Assembly (NCBI GenBank): GCA_012522755.1
Contig: JAAYJV010000021.1
Span: 1 to 53,276, forward strand
From: Candidatus Hydrogenedens sp.
GTDB taxonomy: Bacteria > Hydrogenedentota > Hydrogenedentia > Hydrogenedentales > CAITNO01
DNA: 53,276 nt
Reading direction: 5' to 3'
Position numbers and translations under genes: made by a program
The notes under the pieces: generated by a model
Database searches by the model: none
Told to the model about the DNA's origin: nothing
What the model saw: the letters and a program-made list of their open reading frames with translations, nothing else
In this document: positions 43,670-52,275 of the stretch, piece by piece
Layout of the letters: every line of letters begins with the position of its first letter
How positions within the stretch are numbered: the stretch's first letter is position 1

Positions 43670-44222
43670 TAACGATCTCCTCCTTCGCGGTCGCAGCACT
43701 GTCCGCAGTGGTTACCATCGCTTTCAACAGCACCTTCGCGCCCATCCGGTACCCCGGCATCTGCACAACTACCGGCGTCCCCGTACGGACCGTCGAGCCG
43801 CTCATGCGCTGGTGCAGCGCAATGTCAAAGTCCGCGGCGTCGCCCGTTGCACCCACACGTTCGAGCCCCTTCCGCGCCAGTTCGCGTTCCAATGTGTCAA
43901 ACAACTGAACGAAATCCGCCGCTTCGGCTGTCTGGCCTTTACGCGCCAACTCAACCAGTGTCGCCAGGTTTGACAGCGGACCCGCAAGCCGTTTGAACAA
44001 CCCTTCCAGTTCGTTTTGCCCGGCTGTCTCTTTCGCCTTCCCTTTGCTTATCTCGAGCTGGGCATACTCCGCCTGCATCGCGGTAATCCGGTCATCCCGC
44101 TCGCGCAGATCCATTTCGAGCTCGGCTATTCGTGCCCGATGGCCCGCTTCGTCTTCCGGCGCTTCCGCCTCGCGCCCGAACAACGCCGCCCACCATCGCC
44201 ACCAGTGTCCTTTCTTTTTCAT
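43650..44222 (-). CDS. GrpE-like nucleotide-exchange factor
   Basis: 190 aa. ATG 44222 follows CAGGAGG. It has a Trp-rich start (KKKGHWWRWWAALF) and a coiled coil about residues 25-60. The C-terminal beta-domain resembles GrpE: GDAADFDIALHQRM, then GTPVVVQMPGYRMGAKVLLK, equivalent to the DFDPxxHEAV..VVEVxxxGYxxxGRVLRPA pattern. It overlaps the Hsp70-like gene and should be that protein's private exchange factor. Housekeeping grpE would normally sit with dnaK, dnaJ or hrcA, which are absent here. Confidence 0.8.
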   Translation of the reverse strand: MKKKGHWWRWWAALFGREAEAPEDEAGHRARIAELEMDLRERDDRITAMQAEYAQLEISKGKAKETAGQNELEGLFKRLAGPLSNLATLVELARKGQTAEAADFVQLFDTLERELARKGLERVGATGDAADFDIALHQRMSGSTVRTGTPVVVQMPGYRMGAKVLLKAMVTTADSAATAKEEIVNGESGR

Positions 44223-44249
44223 GTCAGATCCTCCTGTCCCGGTCAGCCT

Positions 44250-44393
44250 TCAATATCCGCAGGCAAAACCGGATGTTTTTTTCAAAAAAGTTCCTCCGTA
44301 CCTTCGACTCGCATGCGGCTGACCGTCCGGAGGCTGTCCTGGTACTGTCCCGGTCACATCTTGCTCTCCTGATTGCTCATGCGCCTCAGTCAT
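44250..44393 (-). pseudogene. Decayed N-terminal duplicate of FGE gene 2
   Basis: 47 codons: [20 protein letters not shown] and then divergence and stop. This matches [20 protein letters not shown] of the FGE-2 protein, and the upstream GAGTTGAGAA is also shared. It marks a place where another FGE gene once followed the HEAT-repeat gene. Confidence 0.75.
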
Positions 44394-44396
44394 TTC

Positions 44397-46049
44397 TCAA
44401 CTCTTTCCCGCATCTCCAAATTCGACTGGCGAATCCCCGGATTCGATCTCAACATCATCAAACACAGGTGTCGTTACCCAGTACGTCATGATTCCTTTCA
44501 GAACGCGCCGCACTGCGCTGTAGCGGCCGATCCATGCCTCGTGCGGCGCAGATTGAAGTGCCTCCAAATCTGCTGGAGTCGCCTGGTCGGGCCAGAATTC
44601 AAGCAAAGCATGCGAGGTGACCAGCTCTTCCAGCCAGAAGTTATCATCTTCGACCTTCTCCAGCGAAGGATGCGGACACAGACCCGTCGCATGTCCGGCA
44701 AGTCGGATAAGCCAGTGCGGGCTGCTGCGGATGGCCTCCGCCGTGTCTGCGCCAGTTCCACCCTGACGCGCCAACTCCGCAACGATTGAAACGCCTTCCA
44801 TAGGCGTCACCCTTCGAAGTTGCTCCGCTGAACCCGAGACTGGCCTGGCCAGCCATTGCTCAAACAGTGGGCTCGTGGCATCGCCCTTCCTGACATCCCG
44901 CAGTTTCCGCCCCTGGCTGTCTTGCAAAAGTTGCTTGTACAGCTTGCGCTGGTCGTCTTTGTCCGGCTCCCAGCCCGATGCGCGAAAATGCGCAAGCAAC
45001 CGGAACCCATATTTCAACGGAAGTTGCAGGAAGGCCTCGAACAGACGCGGCCAATCCTTGTGTCGGAGGCCCGACTCGATGGCCAGTGTGATCTCGTCGT
45101 CGCTGCATTCGCAAAGCGGTTTGTGCGAACCGAAAAAGCCCAGGCAGCGCCGGTCGCCTGAGCGGACAATCTCCATCACCTGCGCCTGAACCGTTGCATC
45201 GGCCCGTTCGTACGCCAGCCGGAGATTCTGAAACTCGTAATCCTCCTTGAAATAGGCGTCCAACTGCCGCGTCACAAACAAAAAAAGGCTGACTTCTTCC
45301 GGATCCGATGGACGGTAGCCGGCCTCGATACATATCGTTGCAGCCAGGCCTGCGGGATCGCGCGTCGCCAACCGGCAAAGGGCCGCCCGAAGCTTGGGGG
45401 CGTCGAGCGCACACAGCATCGCGTGGGCTCGTTGGGCCAAATCGGGATCGCTATCCCGGGTGGCGATGCTATACAAAAAGAGGATGGCTTCTTCCGGGTC
45501 CGATGGACGGTAGCCGGCCTCGATGCATATCTTTGCAGCCAGGCCTGCGGGCTCCTGCGTCGCCAACCGGCAAAGGGCCGCCTGCGCCTCGGGATTGCCG
45601 AGTGTGCGCAGTGTCACATACGCACGTTGCACCAAAAGAGGATCGGTATCCCGTGCTGCGGCGACAAAGGCCTCCAAAACGGACTCGTCCCCAATCACGG
45701 AGCTCCCCTGGTTCACCTTCAGCGCAGACAACACCCGCACCTCGACCGGTTGCATCGCAACATACCCGCACTCCTCGATGATCCGCTCCAAGACTTCGTC
45801 GCGGCTCTTAGCCCATATCGCACACAAGGCGTCCACCGCGCCAGTATCCCGAAGGTCACGTAAGGCGCATTCCGCTGTCTCCCGTACCTGTGCGTCCCGG
45901 TCGCTCAACGCTTCCAGGAGATAGGGTACTGCGTCAGCGTCGGCGACCTGCGCAAAATGGGCACAGGCCCGGCGCCGACGTCCGGTTCCCAACAGCGGGG
46001 CATGGCTGTGAAGCCGTTTCGCCCAATACTGAACTTCAGTCTGAACCAT
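44397..46049 (-). CDS. HEAT-repeat protein
   Basis: 550 aa. ATG 46049 follows CAAGGAG. N-terminal HEAT/Armadillo-like helices (VPYLLEALSDRDAQVRETAE, CALRDLRDTGAVDALC) are followed by two near-identical internal repeats of ~75 residues. Each repeat carries ALCRLAT..PAGLAA.ICIEAG then YRPSDPEE. A conserved FVTRQLDAYFKEDYEFQNLR block follows. The C-terminal ~180 residues are a separate helical region. No signal peptide is present. HEAT solenoids are scaffolds; this is the first gene of the minus-strand island and a likely recruiter for the Hsp70/AAA components. Confidence 0.85.
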   Translation of the reverse strand: MVQTEVQYWAKRLHSHAPLLGTGRRRRACAHFAQVADADAVPYLLEALSDRDAQVRETAECALRDLRDTGAVDALCAIWAKSRDEVLERIIEECGYVAMQPVEVRVLSALKVNQGSSVIGDESVLEAFVAAARDTDPLLVQRAYVTLRTLGNPEAQAALCRLATQEPAGLAAKICIEAGYRPSDPEEAILFLYSIATRDSDPDLAQRAHAMLCALDAPKLRAALCRLATRDPAGLAATICIEAGYRPSDPEEVSLFLFVTRQLDAYFKEDYEFQNLRLAYERADATVQAQVMEIVRSGDRRCLGFFGSHKPLCECSDDEITLAIESGLRHKDWPRLFEAFLQLPLKYGFRLLAHFRASGWEPDKDDQRKLYKQLLQDSQGRKLRDVRKGDATSPLFEQWLARPVSGSAEQLRRVTPMEGVSIVAELARQGGTGADTAEAIRSSPHWLIRLAGHATGLCPHPSLEKVEDDNFWLEELVTSHALLEFWPDQATPADLEALQSAPHEAWIGRYSAVRRVLKGIMTYWVTTPVFDDVEIESGDSPVEFGDAGKS

Positions 46050-46082
46050 CGTCTCATTCTCCTTGTCCGTCTGATGCGGGCA

Positions 46083-46187
46083 TTATGCGTTCCTGTCGCA
46101 GACGAAAACCGCACCGGCTGAATACGCCGCTGTTATCAGGTCCTCAAAGGAGCAGACCTGCTCGAAGATGTTGCCATACCGTTTCAT
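46083..46187 (-). pseudogene. DGR-type reverse transcriptase, N-terminal remnant
   Basis: 34 codons from ATG 46187 to TAA. The first ~20 residues, MKRYGNIFEQVCSFEDLITA, have the form characteristic of the N-terminus of DGR and related group-II-like reverse transcriptases (MKRYGNLFE.ICSFENLL.A). The reading then leaves the family and stops, so the catalytic domain was deleted, and the HEAT-repeat gene follows 33 bp on. Its location just after a decayed FGE 3' end is the standard DGR order: target/template, then RT. Confidence 0.6.
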
Positions 46188-46234
46188 CGCTTTACCCGAT
46201 TATGGACAACCGCCCAACCGATTTCAAAAAAAAT

Positions 46235-46345
46235 TCGTCCCATCGCTTCGCTCGCACATAAAGGCTGAAAGGGATAAAGAGCAAAGGGTAATCATAAGAG
46301 AAGAGACTCCTGGAACAAAGAAAGCCGCTGTCCCCAACGCCCGCC
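46235..46345 (-). pseudogene. Fourth, decayed FGE 3' end (variable or template region)
   Basis: Reading minus, GGCTTTCTTTGTTCCAGGAG matches the GFRCSR-encoding end of the three FGE genes. TTATGATTACCCTTTGCTC..CTTTATGTGCGAGCGAAG matches the DNA after their stops. The FGE body upstream is missing. Being ~120 bp before the RT-like remnant, it could be either a lost target's 3' end or the old template repeat. Confidence 0.65.
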
Positions 46346-46606
46346 CCTGTCATTACAAGGGTGCTCCGGGTATTTGCAGAGGGAGAACAGACCGCTGATC
46401 GCAAGTCCCTGCGTCACGATCAGGCCCGGCAAAAGCGCCACCGTCCTTGCCGTGACAGATGCCAACAGGGACGTTGGCGCTCCGTAATGGCGCTCCGTCA
46501 TAAATCCCGAGATCCGCCATTGCAGGCGCTGGTTGTGAATCCTTTTGTTTCCTCCATCGGCAAAGCAACGGAATATCTGGATCTCTTTCAGTTTTCAGGT
46601 ATTCGA

Positions 46607-48250
46607 TTAAGGGACGGGCGTTTCCTCTTTTTTCACTCCGAAGCAGCGTTGCAGATGTTCTGCGGGCAAGGATTTTGTTACAAAGCTTAACGCTACGGTG
46701 ATAACGGCTGACACGGGCAAGCCGACAAAGAGCGCGTCCACCTCGGACCACAGAATGAATCCGGTACGGGTGTCACCGAAGAAGCTGGGCCGACCGAAGA
46801 CAGCGTTGCAGAGTAGCAGTACGCTTGATTCTTTTTCATGGACAAAGAGGATCCAGAGAAGGCTGACAATAAATCCCGCTACGGCACCCCAGATAGCGGC
46901 ACTTCGGGTAATGCGTTTTGTATAGAGGGTGCCAACGAATAGTGGCAGAAAGGTTGCCGCACAAAGACCCATGAAAATAGCCGTGCCGCGGGCGACAATG
47001 GCGATTCCCGATTCAAAGTATACGGGGAGAATATACGCCAGCAGCACACTGGCGAGAAGGGTGATGAGGATTCCGATGCGTGTGGCGAATATACTGGCGG
47101 AACTGCTGAGATCTTTTCCAAAGGTGGCGAAAAGATCACGGCCGGCTGAAGTGCCCATGACATGAAACTGTCCGCTGGCTGTGGACATGGCCGCCGCCAT
47201 CAGTGTGACGAAAAAGACATCGCCGACCCAGAGAGGCATGAAACGCTTCATGAATTCAGGGATGATCTGCTCTATGTCCTTGTTGGCGGCAAGAAAAGCA
47301 ATTTGACCGCTTTCGTTGAAGAAGTATACATTGGAAAGAGCTCCTATCGTGAAAGCCGTTCCCGTCATCAGGAGAATAAAAACACCACCGACGAGAACGG
47401 CCCGGTTCAGCTCCGTATCACTTTTCACTGTCATAAAGCGTACGGCAAGTTGGGGTTGTGCGAGTACTCCGATGCCGACGCCCATAACGAGTGTGGAGAT
47501 GACAACCCACCAGAAACGGGAGCCGAAGGCGGGCATACTGGTCCAGCCCTGATGGCCGGCGGCACCGAAGAGTTCCACTGCTTTGGGGGCGAGTTCGGTC
47601 AGTTGTGTATGGGCGTTGGTAATGCCGCCCAGCTTGTAATAAGTAAGGAACAGCAGCGCCGACATGCCGAAGAGCATGATACCGCCCTGAGCCGCATCGG
47701 CGTACATGACACCTTTAAGACCGCCCATAATGACATATAGAGCGACAATGGCACTGAAGAAGAAGAGCGCAGCCTCATAGTTGATGCTCAAGCGCACTTC
47801 AATAAATTTTGCGGCACCCATGAGTACCACACTGGTATAAAGAGGCATGAACAGAATAATAACCAGTGTGGAGAATAGACCGAGAAAGGGTGAGGAAAAA
47901 CGCTTGTGCAGCAGTTCCGGAAAGGTATGGGCATTCAGGCGGTGTCCCATGGCGCGTGTTCTTTTGCCGATAATTACAAAGGCGATAAAAATACCCACAA
48001 AAATATTGAGTACCGTCAGCCACAGGACGCTCATGCCGAACATGCCGGCGGCACCGCCAAAGCCCACAATGGCACTGGTGCTGATAAAGGAGGCGCCGTA
48101 GGACAATGCCATGACCGCCGGGTGGGTGTTTCGACCGGCAACCATGTAATCGGTGGCGGTCCTGGTGTTTCTATATCCCAGATATCCGAGGAAACCGATT
48201 ACAAACAGATACAGGATGGTGATTATAAATAAGAAGACGGTGCTTTCCAT
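46607..48250 (-). CDS. Sodium:solute symporter (SSS family)
   Basis: 547 aa with about 13 hydrophobic helices. Family features include YLFVIGFLGYLGYRNTRTAT, the conserved SYGASFISTSAIVGFGGAAG in the first core helix, YVIMGGLKGVMYADAAQGGI, and MAAAMSTASGQFHVMGTSAGRD with the Na2-site serines. It should co-import sodium and a small solute (amino acid, sugar or carboxylate; not resolvable). It is preceded by a small two-domain membrane gene and may share its transcript. The ribosome site before ATG 48250 is weak. Confidence 0.92.
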   Translation of the reverse strand: MESTVFLFIITILYLFVIGFLGYLGYRNTRTATDYMVAGRNTHPAVMALSYGASFISTSAIVGFGGAAGMFGMSVLWLTVLNIFVGIFIAFVIIGKRTRAMGHRLNAHTFPELLHKRFSSPFLGLFSTLVIILFMPLYTSVVLMGAAKFIEVRLSINYEAALFFFSAIVALYVIMGGLKGVMYADAAQGGIMLFGMSALLFLTYYKLGGITNAHTQLTELAPKAVELFGAAGHQGWTSMPAFGSRFWWVVISTLVMGVGIGVLAQPQLAVRFMTVKSDTELNRAVLVGGVFILLMTGTAFTIGALSNVYFFNESGQIAFLAANKDIEQIIPEFMKRFMPLWVGDVFFVTLMAAAMSTASGQFHVMGTSAGRDLFATFGKDLSSSASIFATRIGILITLLASVLLAYILPVYFESGIAIVARGTAIFMGLCAATFLPLFVGTLYTKRITRSAAIWGAVAGFIVSLLWILFVHEKESSVLLLCNAVFGRPSFFGDTRTGFILWSEVDALFVGLPVSAVITVALSFVTKSLPAEHLQRCFGVKKEETPVP

Positions 48251-48314
48251 GATGGAGTATTCCTGAGTGAGTGAGGAAGATCGAGGTAAAAAAGAAAAGA
48301 AGAAGAAAGAAAAC

Positions 48315-48488
48315 TTAGAGTTTTTCGGCCAGTTTGTCCGATTCCTCCGCCCAAGCCATGTCTTCTTCTGTGGGAGTGGTTCCGTTTTGCTTCCAGTTGA
48401 TCAGACCGTAACCTACACATAGCAACGCAGCTGCAATGCAGCCGATATAAGCTAGAAAAACCCACACATCAGCAATTCCCAAGTACAT
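48315..48488 (-). CDS. Small symporter accessory membrane protein
   Basis: 57 aa, start ATG 48488 with GGGAGAATG just upstream. One membrane helix (VWVFLAYIGCIAAALLCVGY) is followed by an acidic tail (TTPTEEDMAWAEESDKLAEK). Very small single-helix proteins of this form are found directly upstream of many SSS transporters and are thought to be accessory subunits. It ends 64 bp before the symporter start. Confidence 0.75.
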   Translation of the reverse strand: MYLGIADVWVFLAYIGCIAAALLCVGYGLINWKQNGTTPTEEDMAWAEESDKLAEKL

Positions 48489-49130
48489 ATGCATTCTCCC
48501 TGTCTAAAACCGCCATGAACAATAAGGCAATCGTGGATCTTATATTAACCGTAAAAAATAATTAATTCAAGGGTACGATGGATTGCAATTTTTAATCCCC
48601 CTGTCAAGCCCCCGGTTTTTGGTCCAAATCTTATGGGAGTTTATGGGTTTCATAGGTTCGCCCGCAAGCAACCTTGCCTTGCGGGCGTAAAGGGCGGCGT
48701 TTTTGCTGTTTTTGCGGTCTTTGTCCTGATTTATGCGTCCCGTGCAAGAAAAGAGGGGCCACCGCCCGGTAGGGACGAAAAATCTTTCGCCCGAAAGCCC
48801 TGATATGTTTTGAGTTTTGTGGGTGCTTTCAAGCGTAGAGACATGTTTCCTGGGAACGCCAATTTCCACATTGGCAAACAGCGGGTAAGAGCCATCGAGA
48901 ATATATAGACGATGATACGGCAAGAGAGCTTTCAGACGTGCCTTCTCCGTCCACTTTGTCCACTCCGTCCACAAACAACCTGCCACCGCCCTGCTCCTAC
49001 CACCCGAGCCCGAAACTTGTTCTGCAGATCGCAGTAACTCAATCATCCTTTTTCTAAAAATCAGCCATGCCGGTGGATACTGAAGAATGCCTCTAAAACG
49101 AAAGTTTTTGCTTTATCAACAAAGCCCTCC
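48489..49130. repeat. Spacer with dispersed repeats
   Basis: About 640 bp without a credible gene. It carries a GGGACGAAAAATCTTTCGCCC hairpin of the tandem-array family at 48769-48801, a TGGGAACGCCAATTTCCACATTGGC element at 48851-48879, and a short GTCCACTTTGTCCACTCC stretch near 48955. The part next to the symporter small gene should hold that operon's promoter. Confidence 0.65.
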
Positions 49131-51368
49131 TCAGAAATCATGGTCTTTTAAAACTTTTGCCGCACCCTCGTGTCCCTGCTCCGCTGCTTTAGACAGCCAT
49201 TGTTTAGCCTCAGACTCATCTTTCTCGGCGCCACAGCCAACTGCATAACACAGTCCAATACTGTACTGTGCCTCAGCGAGTCCTTGCTCAGCTGCTTTAC
49301 GATACCATTTGTATACTTCGGACTCATCTTTCTCCACGCCAATGCCTAATTCATAACAATGACCAAGATTGTACTGTGCCCCAGCGAGTCCTTGCTCAGC
49401 TGCTTTACGATACCATTTGTATGCTTCGGACTCATCTTTCTCAACGCCAATACCTAATTCATAATAACAACCAAGATTACTCTGCGCTAGAGCCTTTCCT
49501 TGTTGAGCTGCTTTACGCCACCATTTGAAGGCTTCGGATTCATCTTTTTCCACGCCAACGCCACTTGCATAACACTGACCAAGATGCTGTTGGGCCTCAG
49601 CGAATCCTTGTTGAGCTGCTTTACGATACCATTTGACGGCCTCGGATTCATCTTTCTCAACGCCAATGCCACTTGCATAACACTGACCAAGAAGCTGCTG
49701 TGCCTCAGCATATTCTTGTTGAGCTGCTTTACAGCACCATTTGAAAACTTCGGATTCATCTTTTTCCACGCCAACGCCACTTGCATAACCCTGAGCAAGC
49801 TTGTGTTGTGCCGCATCCTCGTGTCCCTGCTCCGCTGCTTTAGCCAGCCATTTTTTAGCCTCAGATTCATCTTTCCCCACGCCAAAGCCATTTGCATAAC
49901 ACTGACCAAGATTGTACTGTGCCTCAGCCTCTCCTTGTTGAGCTGCTTTACGAAACCATTTGAAAGCCTCAGATACATCTATTTCAACGCCAATACCACT
50001 GGCGCAACAATTACCAAGCCAATTTTGTGCTGTAGCATTTCCTTGTTCAGCTGCTTTAAACCACCATTTGACAGCCTCGGATTCATCTTTCTCAACACCA
50101 AGACCAAATGCATAACCCTGAGCAAGCTTGTGTTGTGCCTCAGCGAATCCTTGTTGAGCTGCTTTACGAAACCATTTGAAAGCCTCGGATTCATCTTTCT
50201 TAACGCCAATGCCTAATTCATAACAATGACCAAGATTGTACTGTGCCGCTGCATCTCCTTGTTGAGCTGCTTTACGATACCATTTGTATGCTTCGGACTC
50301 ATCTTTCTCCACGCCAATACCTAATTCATAACAACAACCAAGAGCATTCTGCGCGTCAGTATCTCCTTGTTGAGCGGCTTTACGATACCATTTGACAGCC
50401 TCAGATTCATCTTGCTGAACGCCGATGCCTAATTCATAACACAGTCCAAGATTGTACTGTGCCTCAGCCTCTCCTTGCTCAGCGGCTTTACGAAACCATT
50501 TGATAGCCTCAGATTTATCTTTCTCTACGCCGATGCCTAAATTATAATAATAACCAACTTTACTCTGCGCTAGAGCCTCTCCTTGTTGAGCTGCTTTACG
50601 AAACCATTTGAAGGCCTCGGACTCATTTTTCTCCACGCCAATGCCACTTGCATAACCGTGACCAAGATTGTACTGTGCCTCAGCACGTCCTTGCTCAGCG
50701 GCTTTACGCCACCATTTGAAAGCCTCGAATTCATCTCTCTCTACGCCGATGCCTAAATTATAATAATAACCAAGATTACTCTGCGCTATAACATCTCCTT
50801 GTTGAGCGGCTTTATGCCACCATTTGAACGCTTCGGATTCGTCTTTCTCAACACCCATGCCACATGCATAACACTGACCAAGATGCTGCTGTGCCTCAGC
50901 CTCTCCTTGCTCAGCTGCTTTACGAAACCATTTGAAGGCCTCGGACTCATCTTTCTTAACGCCAATGCAAAATGCATAACAACAACCAAGCGTACTCCGG
51001 GCTAGAGCGTGTCCTTGTTCAGCGGCTTTACGATACCATTTGAAAGCCTCGGACTCATCTTGCTGAACGCCGACGCCAAATTCATGACACTGACCAAGAT
51101 TGTACTGTGCCTCAGCCTCTCCTTGCTTAGCGGCTTTACGAAACCATTTGAAGGCCTGAAATACATCTTTCTCCACGCCGACGCCATTTGCATAACATTG
51201 ACCAAGATTATTTTGCGCTAGAGCATGTCCTTGTATAGCGGCTTTACGATACCAGATGACGGCTTTGCTCATATCCTTTTTGACATCCAGACCATACTCA
51301 TAATGTTGCGCTAGTCTATACTGTGCCTCAGCCTTTCCTTGTTCAGCGCGTTTTTTGTTATTGGTCAT
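49131..51368 (-). CDS. Sel1-repeat (SLR) protein, about 20 repeats
   Basis: 745 aa. GAGGAGTG lies upstream of ATG 51368. Almost the whole protein is 36-residue Sel1-like repeats of the form A..NLG.CY..GIGVEKDESEA, then KWYRKAAEQG. The DNA is a 108-bp tandem repeat over ~2.2 kb. No signal peptide or membrane helix is seen, so it is cytoplasmic unless exported by another route. SLR solenoids bind partner proteins in signalling and in host or bacterial interactions. The high identity between repeats suggests recent expansion and possible length variation by slippage. Confidence 0.93.
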   Translation of the reverse strand: MTNNKKRAEQGKAEAQYRLAQHYEYGLDVKKDMSKAVIWYRKAAIQGHALAQNNLGQCYANGVGVEKDVFQAFKWFRKAAKQGEAEAQYNLGQCHEFGVGVQQDESEAFKWYRKAAEQGHALARSTLGCCYAFCIGVKKDESEAFKWFRKAAEQGEAEAQQHLGQCYACGMGVEKDESEAFKWWHKAAQQGDVIAQSNLGYYYNLGIGVERDEFEAFKWWRKAAEQGRAEAQYNLGHGYASGIGVEKNESEAFKWFRKAAQQGEALAQSKVGYYYNLGIGVEKDKSEAIKWFRKAAEQGEAEAQYNLGLCYELGIGVQQDESEAVKWYRKAAQQGDTDAQNALGCCYELGIGVEKDESEAYKWYRKAAQQGDAAAQYNLGHCYELGIGVKKDESEAFKWFRKAAQQGFAEAQHKLAQGYAFGLGVEKDESEAVKWWFKAAEQGNATAQNWLGNCCASGIGVEIDVSEAFKWFRKAAQQGEAEAQYNLGQCYANGFGVGKDESEAKKWLAKAAEQGHEDAAQHKLAQGYASGVGVEKDESEVFKWCCKAAQQEYAEAQQLLGQCYASGIGVEKDESEAVKWYRKAAQQGFAEAQQHLGQCYASGVGVEKDESEAFKWWRKAAQQGKALAQSNLGCYYELGIGVEKDESEAYKWYRKAAEQGLAGAQYNLGHCYELGIGVEKDESEVYKWYRKAAEQGLAEAQYSIGLCYAVGCGAEKDESEAKQWLSKAAEQGHEGAAKVLKDHDF

Positions 51369-51573
51369 AGCTTTCTTTCACTCCTCTTTTTTGCCGAAAT
51401 CAGATAGTGTCATCACAGCCGCTTTCGTACAGTATTTCCGCTATAACAAACATGACCCAAAATGAAGGCGGTTTCTCATTAGTATTACTCGTGTTGAGGA
51501 TAACGGATTATGCACATAAATTCAAAATTAAGTGCTAGTCTGGACAGTGGCCCGTGGTGGTTATTCAGAAGTT

Positions 51574-51759
51574 TCAGCGATTCGGTTGGCGACGTTGTTT
51601 CTGACGGCGCTCCAGCAACTTCCGCTCTACCGCCGGGTCGATGCCACGGTACAGCATATTGCGATACTCCCGCCCGGTGCTGTTGTTCCTGCCGAGTACT
51701 GCAAGGGCACCCGGTGTGATCACTGTCATACCGAGGGAAAAGGAAGGGGTTTGCTTCAT
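51574..51759 (-). CDS. Small conserved hypothetical protein
   Basis: 61 aa. AGGAG lies 9 bases upstream of ATG 51759. Begins MKQTPSFSLGMTVITPGALA and ends in a basic tail (VERKLLERRQKQRRQPNR). The FSLGxxVxTPGAL pattern recalls a small family often carried on plasmids and integrative elements and loosely labelled plasmid-related. Function is unknown. It lies 122 bp downstream of the 94-aa gene, beyond a terminator hairpin. Confidence 0.65.
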   Translation of the reverse strand: MKQTPSFSLGMTVITPGALAVLGRNNSTGREYRNMLYRGIDPAVERKLLERRQKQRRQPNR

Positions 51760-51780
51760 AGTGCTGTGCTCCTGTGTCAG

Positions 51781-51820
51781 AGAAACAAAAGGGCAGGACA
51801 CCGTTGATGATGTCCTGCCC
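51781..51820 (-). terminator. Intrinsic terminator after the 94-aa gene
   Basis: Perfect 10-bp stem GGGCAGGACA (51791-51800) / TGTCCTGCCC (51811-51820) with a 10-nt loop. On the minus strand it is followed by TTTTGTTTCTC. The hairpin ends ~60 bp downstream of the 94-aa stop. Confidence 0.8.
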
Positions 51821-51881
51821 AAAGGAAGTGACCCGTGTATATGGGTCCTTCAATGTTTCTCTATGTTTTGTGTTGTGATAT

Positions 51882-52166
51882 TCAGGTGGTAGACTTGTCC
51901 TCCTCTTCGCTGTCAGTCTGACGCTTTATGCGGCGGCTCTGGCGAAGGGTGGACTGGTCTTTGTCTTCGTCTGATGGAGGTGTTTCTGCTTCAGCTGTGT
52001 CGCCTGCCTCGATGAGCACAGTGTGCCCGTCTAGTTCGGGGCTATAGCGCTTACCGATCTCAGCGTAGGCATCGATCAGAGTCGTCAGCGTTCCACGCAC
52101 AGCCTTACGCAGGCCCTCAGGCAGATTTGCCCGGTCCACGTCTTCAATACTACGAAATTTTTTCAT
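51882..52166 (-). CDS. Small conserved hypothetical protein (94 aa)
   Basis: 94 aa. TGGAGGATC lies just before ATG 52166. The N-terminal ~60 residues look folded (MKKFRSIEDVDRANLPEGLR, then TLTTLIDAYAEIGKRYSPEL). The C-terminal ~35 are acidic and low-complexity (TPPSDEDKDQS...SEEEDKSTT). No family is assigned. A truncated relative with the same upstream DNA lies at 29422-29590, so this gene or its control region has been duplicated or moved. Confidence 0.7.
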   Translation of the reverse strand: MKKFRSIEDVDRANLPEGLRKAVRGTLTTLIDAYAEIGKRYSPELDGHTVLIEAGDTAEAETPPSDEDKDQSTLRQSRRIKRQTDSEEEDKSTT

Positions 52167-52275
52167 GTTTAGATCCTCCAGAGTAAATAGCTATCCACAG
52201 AGGATTAATATGGACTTGAAAAGGGAATAGATACGGATGGGGGGGTGGGAGACAGAGAAGGGGGGAAGATGACGT
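52142..52275. repeat. Duplicated segment, partner of 29452-29590
   Basis: Shares CAATACTACGAA, the ribosome-site region, GTAAATAGCTATCC.AGAGGATT.ATATGGA and a GGGGGGAAGA tract with the copy at 29452-29590, in the same orientation. It spans the first codons and the upstream region of the 94-aa gene. Confidence 0.7.

Larger units (their letters stand above)
46050..46606. other. Spacer with fossils of a DGR cassette
   Basis: 557 bp between the HEAT-repeat gene and the SSS symporter gene. It contains the reverse-transcriptase-like N-terminal remnant (46083-46187), a decayed FGE 3' end (about 46235-46345) and one GCCAA hairpin element (46461-46483). The promoter of the 14-kb island should lie here or upstream; I cannot pick one with confidence. 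Confidence 0.55.

Noticed and set aside
48567-49046. 159-codon minus-strand ORF
   Set aside because: It spans several dispersed repeat elements and has no domain or ribosome site.
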